64,000 nucleotides of DNA from Tropicimonas sp. IMCC34011 (lineage in GTDB: Bacteria > Pseudomonadota > Alphaproteobacteria > Rhodobacterales > Rhodobacteraceae). The notes beneath the pieces were generated by a model. That model was given only the letters and a program-made list of their open reading frames with translations. It was not told the DNA's origin and made no database searches. The DNA lies in assembly GCF_003390865.1 (NCBI RefSeq), contig NZ_QMEJ01000006.1:186001-250000 (forward strand). Direction: 5' to 3'. A program made the translations under genes and the position numbers. Shown here piece after piece: positions 34,466 through 43,474 of this stretch. Positions within the stretch are counted from its first letter, which is position 1. Each line of letters starts with the position of its first letter.

Positions 34466-35944
34466 ATGCTCGACGCTGCAAGCACCCTGAAAAACCGACT
34501 GTCCGATGCCGACCTCTTGCGGGAGCAGGCCTTCCTCGCCGGGGAGTGGTCGGACGCCGAGGGCGGCAAGACGTTCGCCGTGACCAACCCCTCGACGGGA
34601 GAAACGATCGCCGAGGTCGCCGACCTCTCCCGCGCGGACGTCGCCCGCGCCATCGACGCCGCCCACGCGGCGCAGACGGCATGGGCCGCGCGCACCGCCA
34701 AGGATCGCGCCCAGGTGCTGCGCAAGTGGTTCGACCTCATGATGGCGGCGCAGGACGACCTCGCCGCGATCATGACCGCCGAGCAGGGCAAGCCGCTCAA
34801 GGAATCGATGGGGGAAATCGCCTACGGCGCGTCCTTCATCGAGTGGTTCGCCGAAGAGGGGCGCCGGATCTACGGCGAGACGATCCCCGGCCACGCGCCC
34901 GACAAGCGGATCACCGTGATCCGTCAGCCCATCGGCGTCGCGGCGGCGATCACGCCCTGGAACTTCCCGAACGCGATGATCACCCGGAAGTGCGGGCCCG
35001 CGCTCGCGGCGGGATGCGCATTCGTCGTGCGCCCCGCGTCGCAGACGCCGCTCTCGGCTCTGGCCATCGCGGTCCTGGCCGAGCGGGCCGGAATGCCGAA
35101 GGGGCTTTTCAGCGTGCTGCCGTCGAACAGCGCGAGCGAGATCGGCAAGGAGTTCTGCGAGAACCCCGCGGTCCGCAAGCTGACCTTCACCGGCTCCACC
35201 GAGGTCGGCCGGATCCTGCTGCGGCAGGCGGCGGATCAGGTGATGAAGTGTTCCATGGAGCTTGGCGGCAACGCGCCGTTCCTGGTCTTCGACGACGCCG
35301 ATCTGGATGCGGCGGTCGAGGGCGCGATCATGTGCAAGTTCCGCAACAACGGCCAGACCTGCGTCTGTGCCAACCGGATCTATGTCCAGGAAGGCGTGCG
35401 CGACGCCTTCTCGCAGAAGCTCGCGGCGCGGCTCTCGGAAATGAAGGTCGGCGACGGGTTCGAGGAGGGCACCGATTTCGGCCCGCTGATCGACAGCGCG
35501 GCGGTGGACAAGGTCAAGGCGCATATCGCGGATGCCACGTCCAAGGGGGCCGAGATCGTCATGGGCGGCGCGGGCCACGAGAAGGGCGACCTGTTCTTCC
35601 AGCCGACGATCCTGTCGGGCGCGACGCAGGACATGGCCTTCGCGACGGAAGAGACCTTCGGGCCCTTGGCGCCGATCTTCAGTTTCAGGACCGAGGAAGA
35701 GGCGATCGCCCTCGCCAACGACACGATCTTCGGCCTCGCCGCCTACTTCTATGCTCGCGATTATGCCCGGATCATCCGCGTTCAGGAGGCACTGGAATAC
35801 GGCATCGTCGGCGTGAATACCGGCGTCATCTCGACCGAGGTCGCCCCGTTCGGCGGCGTGAAGCAATCGGGTCTCGGGCGCGAGGGCAGCCGTCACGGCA
35901 TCGAGGACTACCTCGAGATGAAATACATCTGCACGAGCCTCTGA
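34466..35944 (+). CDS. gabD: NAD(P)-dependent succinate-semialdehyde dehydrogenase
   Basis: A 492-residue GabD-type enzyme converting succinate semialdehyde to succinate. It matches E. coli GabD closely throughout, for example FRNNGQTCVCANRIYV and LEYGIVGVNTG, with general base Glu265 and catalytic Cys299. One oddity: the conserved cofactor Lys in the K-P-A-S-Q-T-P motif is Arg189 (VVRPASQTP). The start ATG 34466 has GGAGAGG upstream; the long in-frame 5' extension lies in the peptidase gene. Confidence 0.93.
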   Translation: MLDAASTLKNRLSDADLLREQAFLAGEWSDAEGGKTFAVTNPSTGETIAEVADLSRADVARAIDAAHAAQTAWAARTAKDRAQVLRKWFDLMMAAQDDLAAIMTAEQGKPLKESMGEIAYGASFIEWFAEEGRRIYGETIPGHAPDKRITVIRQPIGVAAAITPWNFPNAMITRKCGPALAAGCAFVVRPASQTPLSALAIAVLAERAGMPKGLFSVLPSNSASEIGKEFCENPAVRKLTFTGSTEVGRILLRQAADQVMKCSMELGGNAPFLVFDDADLDAAVEGAIMCKFRNNGQTCVCANRIYVQEGVRDAFSQKLAARLSEMKVGDGFEEGTDFGPLIDSAAVDKVKAHIADATSKGAEIVMGGAGHEKGDLFFQPTILSGATQDMAFATEETFGPLAPIFSFRTEEEAIALANDTIFGLAAYFYARDYARIIRVQEALEYGIVGVNTGVISTEVAPFGGVKQSGLGREGSRHGIEDYLEMKYICTSL

Positions 35945-35949
35945 TTAGC

Positions 35950-35967
35950 CGCGGGCTGCGGCCCGCG
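35950..35967. terminator. candidate terminator hairpin after gabD
   Basis: CGCGGGC-TGCG-GCCCGCG, perfect 7-bp stem starting 5 bp after the gabD stop. No T-run follows. A second hairpin, GCCGTGCC/GGCACGGC, lies at 36002-36019. Confidence 0.45.
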
Positions 35968-36078
35968 CTTCGGCTCCGCAAGGGCATGTGCCGGGATCGC
36001 AGCCGTGCCCCGGCACGGCCCGTCCGGTTCGCGGGTCGGCAACCGGTCCTGCCGGTCAGGCCCTTACGCAAGACGAAA

Positions 36079-36111
36079 GGCGCGCCCCGCTGTCACGCGG
36101 AATGGCGCGCC
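36079..36111 (-). terminator. candidate terminator of the small secreted protein gene
   Basis: GGCGCGCC at both ends with an inner CCGC/GCGG pair, about 36 bp downstream of the minus-strand gene stop. On the minus strand it runs into CTTTCG. Confidence 0.45.
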
Positions 36112-36146
36112 CGTATTCGACCGGCGTGATTCGCGCGAAGGGCGTA

Positions 36147-36467
36147 TCAGCTCCGGCAGACGGAGGCGGCCGTGTTGCCGAACGCCTTGTAGCGAAGCCA
36201 GAAGCTGCTGTGGTCGGCCCGGCCGGACTGACGCGTGTCCTGCGCTTTCTGGGGGTCCTTGAAGAACTTGGACGCCATCCGCTGATCGCCGCGGGTCAGC
36301 ATCTGGTCCGCAACACGCTGGATGCAGCCGCAGAGCGGGCGGGAGCCGGGGCGTTCGCCCGTCATGCAGGCGCGCTCGATCTGCTTTGCACCGGCCTCGG
36401 AGGGCATGGTGGTTGCAAGGGGCAGGGCCAGCGCCATCGAGAGCGCTGCTGTCGTGATAATCTTCAT
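36147..36467 (-). CDS. small exported protein often annotated 'arginine transporter' in Rhodobacteraceae
   Basis: A 106-residue secreted protein with a signal peptide (MKIITTAALSMALALPLA, cleaved near residue 26) and four Cys in the mature part (ACMTGE, PLCGCIQ, SVCRS), probably forming disulfides. The core IERACM...LCGCIQRVAD...FFKDPQ is a pattern I recall from roseobacter genomes, where it carries the unproven label arginine transporter. It has no transport domain, so function is unknown. Confidence 0.75.
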   Translation of the reverse strand: MKIITTAALSMALALPLATTMPSEAGAKQIERACMTGERPGSRPLCGCIQRVADQMLTRGDQRMASKFFKDPQKAQDTRQSGRADHSSFWLRYKAFGNTAASVCRS

Positions 36468-36632
36468 GTCATCGCCTCGTTCGGTTGGGCCCCCCGTCTT
36501 TTGCGCGGGGATGCCGTATCAACGTGCCCATAGTCGTGCCCCAGATACTGCCAATTTTCAACGATTCCGTTAATCGCTCGCGCCGATGTGCAGCCTCTGG
36601 TGCCGTAACGAGGGTTGCGGCATAGATTGCGC

Positions 36633-37223
36633 ATGCCAATCGACCTCCTCCTTGCCCTCTTCGGGTTCGCTCTGGCCTCCGCCTGTACACCGGGGCCGAA
36701 CAACACGATGCTCCTCGCCTCGGGCGCCAATTTCGGCTTCCGGCGCACGCTTCCGCACATGGCCGGCGTCGCTTTCGGCTTTCCGCTGATGGTGCTGGCG
36801 ATGGGGCTGGGGCTGTCGGCGGTGTTCGAGGCGCTGCCGACACTGGCGGCGATCCTCAAGGCGGTGTCCTTCGCCTACCTGCTTTATCTTGCCTGGAAGA
36901 TTGCGACCGCCGCTCCCCCGGAAGAGGGCGCCGAGAAGGGCCGGCCGCTCTCGTTTTTCCAGGCGGCGGCCTTCCAGTGGGTGAACCCCAAGGCCTGGGC
37001 CATCGCGCTCTCCGTCGTCGCGGCCTACGGCGCGCAGGACCTGCCCATGCTTCTCGGCATCGCGCTGATCTTCGCCATAGCGGGCTGCGTCTCCACCACG
37101 GGGTGGACCGTCATCGGGCAGCAGGCCACGCGCCTTTTGTCGAGCCGGCGGCGGCTGGTGCTCTTCAACCGGACCATGGCAGTCCTGATGGTCGCGTCCC
37201 TGATCCCCGCGATGCTGGGCTGA
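36633..37223 (+). CDS. LysE family translocator
   Basis: Inner-membrane exporter of 196 residues with six hydrophobic segments. It has the LysE/RhtB signature TPGPNNTMLLASGANFG near residue 18 and FQWVNPKAWAIAL near residue 112. Members export amino acids or derivatives. The start is set at ATG 36633; a TTG 18 bp upstream is possible. Divergent from the small exported protein gene. Confidence 0.9.
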   Translation: MPIDLLLALFGFALASACTPGPNNTMLLASGANFGFRRTLPHMAGVAFGFPLMVLAMGLGLSAVFEALPTLAAILKAVSFAYLLYLAWKIATAAPPEEGAEKGRPLSFFQAAAFQWVNPKAWAIALSVVAAYGAQDLPMLLGIALIFAIAGCVSTTGWTVIGQQATRLLSSRRRLVLFNRTMAVLMVASLIPAMLG

Positions 37224-37227
37224 GCGC

Positions 37228-37566
37228 CTAATCCGCCGGGGTCTGGTGGTGGGAGACGAGGCACCAGCGATCCTCCGAGCGGCGGTAGCAGGAGGTACAG
37301 AGCGCGCGGTAGGGCTCACCCCCCTCCCGGCTTGCCTCGGCGCGGTAGGCCAGAACGGCGGTGCCGTCCTCCACATGCGCCGATTCTTCCGAGAACGCGA
37401 TCTCGGACCAGCGCGGCGCGGCCTGAAGCCCCTCGATGATGGCGCGGCCGGTGAGAATGCCGACCGGGTCGGGAAAGACCATCACGGCGCCTTCGGACAT
37501 AGCCTCGGCGTAATGCTTCTGGCCGCTCAGCCAGAAATCGCGCTCCGCGCTCCACAACTCCTCCAT
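37228..37566 (-). CDS. SnoaL/DUF4440-like (NTF2 fold) protein
   Basis: A 112-residue protein with the NTF2-like pattern: an N-terminal helix with [15 protein letters not shown], then [17 protein letters not shown] and a C-terminal strand [12 protein letters not shown]. Such proteins are ligand-binding or small catalytic domains. Start chosen at MEELWSAER. Convergent with the LysE gene; divergent from lepA. Confidence 0.7.
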   Translation of the reverse strand: MEELWSAERDFWLSGQKHYAEAMSEGAVMVFPDPVGILTGRAIIEGLQAAPRWSEIAFSEESAHVEDGTAVLAYRAEASREGGEPYRALCTSCYRRSEDRWCLVSHHQTPAD

Positions 37567-37682
37567 CGGCCGCTCCCGTGCTGCTTCGGTATCAAGGCCG
37601 AACGCCGCAAGCCCCCCGGCAGGTCCCGCGGCCGGATGTGCAGGGCATTGACCGTGCGCCAAAACGCCCGCATATCCACGCG

Positions 37683-39485
37683 ATGACCGAGCTTTCGCGC
37701 ATCCGCAACTTCTCCATCGTCGCCCATATCGACCACGGGAAATCCACCCTGGCCGACCGGCTGATCCAGCTGACCGGAACCGTCGCCGAGCGCGACATGA
37801 AGGAGCAGCTCCTCGACGCGATGGACATCGAGCGGGAGCGCGGGATCACCATCAAGGCGAACACCGTCCGCATCGAGTATCCGGCGCAGGACGGACATAC
37901 CTACGTCCTCAACCTGATCGACACACCCGGACACGTGGACTTCGCCTACGAGGTCTCCCGATCGATGCAGGCCGTCGAAGGCTCGCTTCTCGTGGTGGAC
38001 GCGACCCAGGGCGTCGAGGCGCAGACCCTCGCCAATGTCTACCAGGCCATCGACGCGAACCACGAGATCGTCCCCGTCCTCAACAAGATCGACCTGCCCG
38101 CGTCGGAGCCCGAGCGCGTGAAGGAGCAGATCGAGGACGTGATCGGCATCGAGGCGCACGATGCGGTGGAGATCTCGGCCAAGACCGGCCTCGGCATTCC
38201 GGATGTTCTCGAAGCCATCGTGCAGCGCCTGCCGGCGCCTGCGGCCGGCGATCCCGACGCGCCCCTGAAGGCGATGCTCGTCGATTCGAAGTACGACCAG
38301 TATCTCGGCGTCATCGTCATCGTGCGGATCATCGACGGCACCCTGAAGAAGGGCGACCGCATCCGCATGATCAAGACCGGCGGCACCTACGACGTCGACG
38401 ATGTCGGCGTCTACCGCCCCGCCATGACCTCGGTTCCGTCGCTCGGGCCGGGGGAGATCGGCTATCTCAACGCCTCGATCAAGCAGGTGCGGGACACGCG
38501 GGTCGGCGACACGATCACGCTGGAGAAGCGGCAATGCGAGACCGCGCTGCCGGGCTTCAAGCCGTCCGTGCCGGTGGTGTTCTGCGGCCTCTTCCCGGTC
38601 GATACGAACGACTTCGACGACATGCGTGACGCCATCGAGAAGCTTGCACTCAATGACGCCTCCTTCTCATACGAGATGGAGACCTCCGCCGCGCTCGGGT
38701 TCGGCTTCCGCTGCGGCTTCCTCGGTCTGCTGCACCTCGAGGTGATCCGGGACCGGCTGGAGCGCGAGTACGACATCGAGCTGATCACCACGGCGCCCTC
38801 CGTCATCTTCCACGTCTACAGCCGCGACGGCGAGATGACCGAACTGCACAATCCGGCAGACATGCCGGACCCGGCGACGATCGACCATATCGAGGAGCCG
38901 CGCATCAAGGCGACGGTTCTCGTGCCGGACGAGTATCTCGGCGACGTGCTCAAGCTCTGCCAGGACCGCCGCGGCATCCAGATGGATCTGACCTATGCCG
39001 GGACGCGGGCGATGGTGGTCTATGACCTTCCGCTCGCCGAGGTGGTGTTCGACTTCTACGATCGCCTGAAATCGGTGACCAAGGGCTACGCCTCCTTCGA
39101 CTACCAGATGCTGGGCTACCGCGAGGACAACCTCGTGAAGATGCAGGTGCTGGTGAATGACGAGCCGGTGGACGCGCTCTCCATCATGGTTCACCGCGAC
39201 CGCGCCGAGGGCAGGGGCCGTGCGATGTGCGAGAAGCTCAAGGAGCTGATCCCGCGCCACATGTTCAAGATCCCGATCCAGGCGGCCATCGGAGGTCGGG
39301 TCATCGCCCGCGAGACCCTCTCCGCCATGCGCAAGGACGTGACGGCCAAGTGCTACGGCGGCGACGCCACCCGGAAGAAGAAGCTTCTGGAGAAGCAGAA
39401 GGCCGGCAAGAAGAAGATGCGGCAGTTCGGCAAGGTAGAGATCCCGCAGGAAGCCTTCATCAACGCGTTGAAGATGGACGGCTGA
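37683..39485 (+). CDS. lepA: elongation factor 4 (LepA), ribosome back-translocase GTPase
   Basis: A 600-residue translational GTPase that acts on stalled or mis-translocated ribosomes. G1 is [14 protein letters not shown] (about 13-26), G2 is in [13 protein letters not shown]3 DTPGHVDF and G4 NKIDLP. The LepA-specific C-terminal domain ends [21 protein letters not shown] broken by Gly. Full length. Start [11 protein letters not shown]; the upstream in-frame extension is not conserved in the family. Confidence 0.98.
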   Translation: MTELSRIRNFSIVAHIDHGKSTLADRLIQLTGTVAERDMKEQLLDAMDIERERGITIKANTVRIEYPAQDGHTYVLNLIDTPGHVDFAYEVSRSMQAVEGSLLVVDATQGVEAQTLANVYQAIDANHEIVPVLNKIDLPASEPERVKEQIEDVIGIEAHDAVEISAKTGLGIPDVLEAIVQRLPAPAAGDPDAPLKAMLVDSKYDQYLGVIVIVRIIDGTLKKGDRIRMIKTGGTYDVDDVGVYRPAMTSVPSLGPGEIGYLNASIKQVRDTRVGDTITLEKRQCETALPGFKPSVPVVFCGLFPVDTNDFDDMRDAIEKLALNDASFSYEMETSAALGFGFRCGFLGLLHLEVIRDRLEREYDIELITTAPSVIFHVYSRDGEMTELHNPADMPDPATIDHIEEPRIKATVLVPDEYLGDVLKLCQDRRGIQMDLTYAGTRAMVVYDLPLAEVVFDFYDRLKSVTKGYASFDYQMLGYREDNLVKMQVLVNDEPVDALSIMVHRDRAEGRGRAMCEKLKELIPRHMFKIPIQAAIGGRVIARETLSAMRKDVTAKCYGGDATRKKKLLEKQKAGKKKMRQFGKVEIPQEAFINALKMDG

Positions 39486-39538
39486 GCGCTCCCGCAGGAC
39501 CGCGCGCCGCCTGACGCCGTACTGGCATTAGATACAAG

Positions 39539-39572
39539 AAGCCCCGCTCCGGTGATCCGGGGCGGGGCTTTT
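39539..39572 (+). terminator. rho-independent terminator after lepA (probably bidirectional)
   Basis: Stem AAGCCCCGCTCCGG / CCGGGGCGGGGCTT (14 pairs, one G-T) with loop TGAT, ending in TTTT. It lies 54 bp after lepA and 24 bp after the stop of the minus-strand lipoprotein gene, so it can serve both. Confidence 0.85.
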
Positions 39573-39595
39573 CGCGTCTGACGCTGTCGGCGGCC

Positions 39596-39733
39596 TCAGA
39601 GGTCGTTCTGGACGTCCTGAGCTGCGCCTTCGACGGCCCGGCCGGCGCTCTGGATGTCCTCGCCGGCACCGCCGACTGTTTCGCAGGCGGAAAGGGCGAA
39701 GAGGCCGAGAAGGGCCACAATGGTCATGCGCAT
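39596..39733 (-). CDS. entericidin A/B-like small lipoprotein
   Basis: A 45-codon gene. The product begins MRMTIVALLGLFALSACETV, where LSAC is a lipobox (Cys17), then GGAGEDIQSAG and repeated A-x-D-V-Q spacing typical of entericidins (E-D-I-Q, Q-D-V-Q). GGGAGA lies about 8 bp before the ATG. Entericidins are small outer-membrane lipoproteins linked to stationary-phase lysis control in E. coli; the role in Rhodobacteraceae is not defined. Single gene sharing a terminator with lepA. Confidence 0.85.
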   Translation of the reverse strand: MRMTIVALLGLFALSACETVGGAGEDIQSAGRAVEGAAQDVQNDL

Positions 39734-39806
39734 GTGATGTCTCCCGTGGTGATTGGCAGGACAACGCGAGACGGCTTGCCGCGTTCCCCAATTGCTTCAC
39801 GTTCCA

Positions 39807-40415
39807 TCACAATCTCGCTTCCAGGAATTTGCGCAGTCGGCGCTTGGCGAACCAGCCGCGGATCTGCTGGGCCGTCAGTGTGGCGGCGCGCAGTACGGCC
39901 GTCTCGCCGTTCCATTCGATGCGGAATGTCCGCTTTGCCGCGACGAGCTGGGCTTCGGCTGCGTTGGCTGCGATGACGGTAAGAGTGACGTTCGACAGAT
40001 CGCCCGCCATCTCCTTGTCGGAACCGAACTCCCTGACTCGATTGATAAGCTGACCGTAGCTGCCGATGTCGATGAAATCGCCGGATTTCAGCGGGCCCTG
40101 GTTGGTCGCCTCGGCAGGGTTATTCAATTCCTCTGCCGACAGCTCCGACCGGTCCGTGATGTTCGACGTCTCGACGTGACCGTTCTCCAGCGTCAGCAGG
40201 AGGTCGTGAATGTAGATCGGCTCGAACCCGAGATTCGAAATGAAGCAGCGCGCGTTCAGACCCGTTCCCGCGCCGATGGAAATCAGGATTTCCGAGCGCC
40301 GCTGCCGCCGCTGGCCGAGGACCAGGACGTGCAGGTACACCACCCAGATGAAGGCGGTGACGATGCTGGTCCCGGCCGAGACGAGAACCTGGTGTTCGTA
40401 GATCCAATTCATCAT
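39807..40415 (-). CDS. hypothetical protein with one N-terminal membrane segment
   Basis: A 202-residue protein anchored by a helix near residues 11-33 (VLVSAGTSIVTAFIWVVYL), then a basic stretch GQRRQRRSE and a soluble beta-rich domain (ARCFISNLGFEPIYIHDLLLT). Basic C terminus. No family recognised. There are two adjacent ATG codons (40415 and 40412); neither has a strong ribosome site. Confidence 0.65.
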   Translation of the reverse strand: MMNWIYEHQVLVSAGTSIVTAFIWVVYLHVLVLGQRRQRRSEILISIGAGTGLNARCFISNLGFEPIYIHDLLLTLENGHVETSNITDRSELSAEELNNPAEATNQGPLKSGDFIDIGSYGQLINRVREFGSDKEMAGDLSNVTLTVIAANAAEAQLVAAKRTFRIEWNGETAVLRAATLTAQQIRGWFAKRRLRKFLEARL

Positions 40416-40521
40416 AGCGCCGGGCAACTCCGGGCCCCAAGGCCGGTTCCATGCGATTGCGGGAACCGGTTGGCCCGCCTGCCGTTCCGTCAGTCAGAAG
40501 TGCCTGCAGCAGGAGAGCCAC

Positions 40522-41031
40522 ATGGCCGGCCACCCCGACCACTATTCACGCGAGCAAATGGTCGCTCACTGGATGATCGTCCTGTTCGTGCTGATGCAAT
40601 ACATGATGGGTGACGATGTCGCCCGCTGGTTCGGGGGGCTCCTCGAGGGAGAGGCGACGCCCTCCGGACTGGGGCCGATCTACGTGCACGGCTTCATGGG
40701 CGCGCTCATTTTCATCGTGATGGCCTTTCGCCTCTACGAGCGTCTGACGCGCGGCGTACCGCCGGCTCCGTCCACGGAGCCGCGGCCGATCCAGATCGCG
40801 AGCCGCGCGGTGCACTGGGCCTTCTACGTCGTCCTGCTGTCGCTGCCCGTCTTCGGCGCATTGGCGGTCTTCCTGCAATCCGGGGTCCTGGGCTGGCTTC
40901 ACATGCTGACGACGAAACTGCTGCTTCTGCTCATCGTCGCGCATATCGGCGGCGCCCTGTGGCACCTGTTCCGCAAGACGGACAAGACCACCGCCCGGAT
41001 GTGGAGGCAGGACCCTCCCGGGCGGATCTGA
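40522..41031 (+). CDS. cytochrome b561 family protein
   Basis: A 169-residue inner-membrane di-heme cytochrome with four helices. Likely heme ligands are His16 (VAHWMIV), His56 (YVHGFMG), and His residues in SRAVHWAF and VAHIGGALWH. Family members move electrons from ubiquinol, for example as superoxide-ubiquinone reductase. GGAG precedes the ATG. Confidence 0.85.
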   Translation: MAGHPDHYSREQMVAHWMIVLFVLMQYMMGDDVARWFGGLLEGEATPSGLGPIYVHGFMGALIFIVMAFRLYERLTRGVPPAPSTEPRPIQIASRAVHWAFYVVLLSLPVFGALAVFLQSGVLGWLHMLTTKLLLLLIVAHIGGALWHLFRKTDKTTARMWRQDPPGRI

Positions 41032-41292
41032 GCCCAGCCCACCCCGCCGCGACGTCTCACCGCAAGCCGTGCCGTTGATCCGGACCACAGAAGCGGCGAT
41101 GCTCTCCATCGATCATCCTCTTCGAGGCCCGCTCGATGTTCCCCCCGGGCCGCTTCCGCTCCCCGCCGCGCCCGCAGTCCACGCGGGCGGGTTCCGCGGC
41201 GGGCGGAGCGGTCCATGTCTGCGGAGCGATCCTATGGATGGAACAGACACCACGTATCGGTGCCGTACGGCCATCGATGAACGGAGACGATA

Positions 41293-41910
41293 ATGCGCAC
41301 CAATCGCCTGACGGTCTATTCGGCCATCGCCGCAACCGTAGTCGCCGTGGCCGTGATCGGCGGCACGCTGGGCTTTCTCGCCATGCGGCAGGGGCAAGGG
41401 CAGGGGGGAACGGGCGGGCATCCCGCCAATCTCGGCGGCCCGTTCACGCTCACCGATCATAACGGCGCGACGATCACCGAGGCGGATCTCGAAGGCCACC
41501 CGTCCGCCCTCTTCTTCGGCTTCACCCATTGCCCGGAGGTCTGCCCGACAACGATCGCCGATATCGACTGGTGGACGCAGCAGATGGGCGAGGATGCCGA
41601 CGGTATCGAGTTCTACTTCGTCAGTATCGATCCCGAACGCGACACGCCCGAGATCCTCAGTGAATACCTCACCGCGCAGACCGACCGGGTCACCGGCATT
41701 TCGGGCACGCCCGAGGAGGTCTGGGAGATGGCGCGGTCCTGGCGGGTCTACTGGAACAAGGTTCCGCTGGAGGATGGCGGCTACACGATGGACCATTCGA
41801 GCATGATCTACCTTCTCGACGAGAAGGCCGACTATGCCGGGTCCATCAGCTACGGCGCCGAGGACGAAGAGGCGATGGCCGCACTCGAGCGGCTCGCCGC
41901 AGGCAGCTAG
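41293..41910 (+). CDS. SCO1/SenC family copper chaperone
   Basis: A 205-residue thioredoxin-fold protein anchored by an N-terminal helix (residues 12-32). The copper-binding Cys pair is in HCPEVCPTT (C-x3-C) and the distal His is in MDHSSMIYLL. SCO proteins deliver copper to CuA of cytochrome c oxidase. ACGGAGACG lies before the ATG. The 261 bp upstream contains no gene I can support. Confidence 0.92.
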   Translation: MRTNRLTVYSAIAATVVAVAVIGGTLGFLAMRQGQGQGGTGGHPANLGGPFTLTDHNGATITEADLEGHPSALFFGFTHCPEVCPTTIADIDWWTQQMGEDADGIEFYFVSIDPERDTPEILSEYLTAQTDRVTGISGTPEEVWEMARSWRVYWNKVPLEDGGYTMDHSSMIYLLDEKADYAGSISYGAEDEEAMAALERLAAGS

Positions 41911-41936
41911 GGACGCGGGCCGCCCGCCGAATGCGT

Positions 41937-41961
41937 GACCCCGCTGCAACAGGGCGGGGTC
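41937..41961. terminator. candidate terminator after the SCO gene
   Basis: GACCCCGC ... GCGGGGTC, perfect 8-bp stem with a 9-base loop, 27 bp after the SCO stop. Followed by CTCTGG only, so it lacks a T-run. Confidence 0.5.
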
Positions 41962-42057
41962 CTCTGGCCCCCGGAGGGGAACGAGGGGGAGGTGTCGCGC
42001 CTTGTCCGATCAGAACGGCCCGGGAAACGGGCCGCCCCGAGGCCGGAGGCAGGCACC

Positions 42058-42252
42058 ATGACGCGAAAGACCCTCATCCTCTTCATACTGATCCTGCCGC
42101 TTGCGACCGGCGCCATGACGGCGGCCGCCGTACAGACCGGGTTCGATGCATGGTTGCCGATGCTGGCGACGCTGGCCTGCGCCACGGCCTTGGCATGGCA
42201 GATCGCGGATTTGCTGAACTGGCGCCGGATCAGGCGGGATCGCTTTCGCTGA
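42058..42252 (+). CDS. small two-helix membrane protein
   Basis: A 64-residue protein with helices near 5-25 and 32-50 and a basic end (WRRIRRDRFR). GGAGGCAGG precedes the ATG. Its last 23 bp overlap the end of the convergent hydrolase gene. No family recognised. Confidence 0.5.
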   Translation: MTRKTLILFILILPLATGAMTAAAVQTGFDAWLPMLATLACATALAWQIADLLNWRRIRRDRFR

Positions 42253-43015
42253 GGAAAGCCTCGACCGCCGCCTGAACCTCGCGCGGCTTCTCCGCGTGGA
42301 CCCAGTGTCCCGCGCCCTCCACCGTCTCGAAGCGCGCTTCCGGGAACTGCGCCTCGATCCTTCTCCGTCCCTCGGCTGTCACGTAGTTCGATTTTTCGCC
42401 TGACAGGAAGAGCGACGGGCCCCCGAACCGGCCTTCGGTTCCGGGCCAGCCGGTGATCTTGTCCATCTCCGCTTCCAGCACGTCGAGATTGAGCTTCCAT
42501 GCCGGGGGATCCGCGCGCAGGTCCAGCGATTGCAGCAGGAACGCCCGGACGCCCGGCTCATCGATCGTCTCGGCAAGCCTTGCGTCGGCATCGGAGCGGG
42601 ACGAGAGGCCGGTCAGGTCCAAGCCTTTCATCGCGTGGATGTAGTGGGCCTGTGAATGGTCGTAGGCGACGGGCGCGATGTCCGCCACGATCAGGCGGGA
42701 AACCAGCTCCGGGCGCGTGAGCGCAAGCACCATCGCGGCCTTTCCGCCCATGGAGTGGCCGAGCACGTCGGCGGTGCCCCCGAGCTCCTCGATCACCTCC
42801 GCCAGATCCTCCGCCATGGCCTCGTAATCGTTCCGCGGCGCGTGGAAGCTGTCGCCGTGATTGCGCATGTCCACGGCAGCGACGGGGCGGCTTTCGGCGA
42901 TGCGGCGGGAGACGGCGCCCCAGTTCCGGGCGGAACCGAAGAGACCGTGGACGATCAGGAGCGGCGGGCGGGGGTCGGAGGCGGGGTCCGGGCCGAGGCG
43001 GGTGAGTGACAGCAT
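42230..43015 (-). CDS. alpha/beta hydrolase, YbfF-like esterase
   Basis: A 261-residue alpha/beta hydrolase. The oxyanion motif is VHGLFGSARNWG near residue 24, the nucleophile Ser is in LGHSMGGKAAM near residue 95, and the catalytic His is in GAGHWVHAEKP near residue 238. The family includes E. coli YbfF, an esterase for acyl-CoA and simple esters. Start MLSLTRLGPDP. Confidence 0.87.
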   Translation of the reverse strand: MLSLTRLGPDPASDPRPPLLIVHGLFGSARNWGAVSRRIAESRPVAAVDMRNHGDSFHAPRNDYEAMAEDLAEVIEELGGTADVLGHSMGGKAAMVLALTRPELVSRLIVADIAPVAYDHSQAHYIHAMKGLDLTGLSSRSDADARLAETIDEPGVRAFLLQSLDLRADPPAWKLNLDVLEAEMDKITGWPGTEGRFGGPSLFLSGEKSNYVTAEGRRRIEAQFPEARFETVEGAGHWVHAEKPREVQAAVEAFLSESDPA

Positions 43016-43093
43016 GTTGCCGAGATAACGCCCCGATGCGGCTCTGGCCAGCGGGCACTTTCGGCGCGCCGGGGAGCTGGGTAGCATGCTCCC

Positions 43094-43465
43094 ATGGCTG
43101 AGAAGAGCATCACTGACAGGAATGCGAGCCTTGCGGCGCTGATGGGCGCGCGGCTCGGAATGCGGGGCGGCAGCCTCGGGGACAAACTCCGCCGCAGCGG
43201 GCGGCATCTCCCGCGGCGCCTGCGCGCGCAGGCGGCCTATCTCGCGGAGGTGGAGGCCATGTCGGCCCATCCCCGCCTTTCGCGACAGGCGGATCCCGTG
43301 CGCATCCGGCAGGCCGAGGCCGATCTGCGGCGCTACCTGCGCTCCGTCGATCCGTGGGACCGCCGGAAGGGCCTGATCCTGAACGTCCTCGCGGCGCTGT
43401 CCTTCAATCTGTTGCTGCTCTTCGGTGCCGCGGTTGCGGTGCTCATCTGGAAGGGCGTTCTCTGA
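43094..43465 (+). CDS. hypothetical protein with a C-terminal membrane helix
   Basis: A 123-residue basic protein: Arg-rich helical N-terminal part (DKLRRSGRHLPRRLRAQA), then one membrane helix near residues 98-119. Divergent from the hydrolase gene by 78 bp. No family recognised; GC content is typical of the chromosome. Confidence 0.6.
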   Translation: MAEKSITDRNASLAALMGARLGMRGGSLGDKLRRSGRHLPRRLRAQAAYLAEVEAMSAHPRLSRQADPVRIRQAEADLRRYLRSVDPWDRRKGLILNVLAALSFNLLLLFGAAVAVLIWKGVL

Positions 43466-43474
43466 AGCGCGGGC

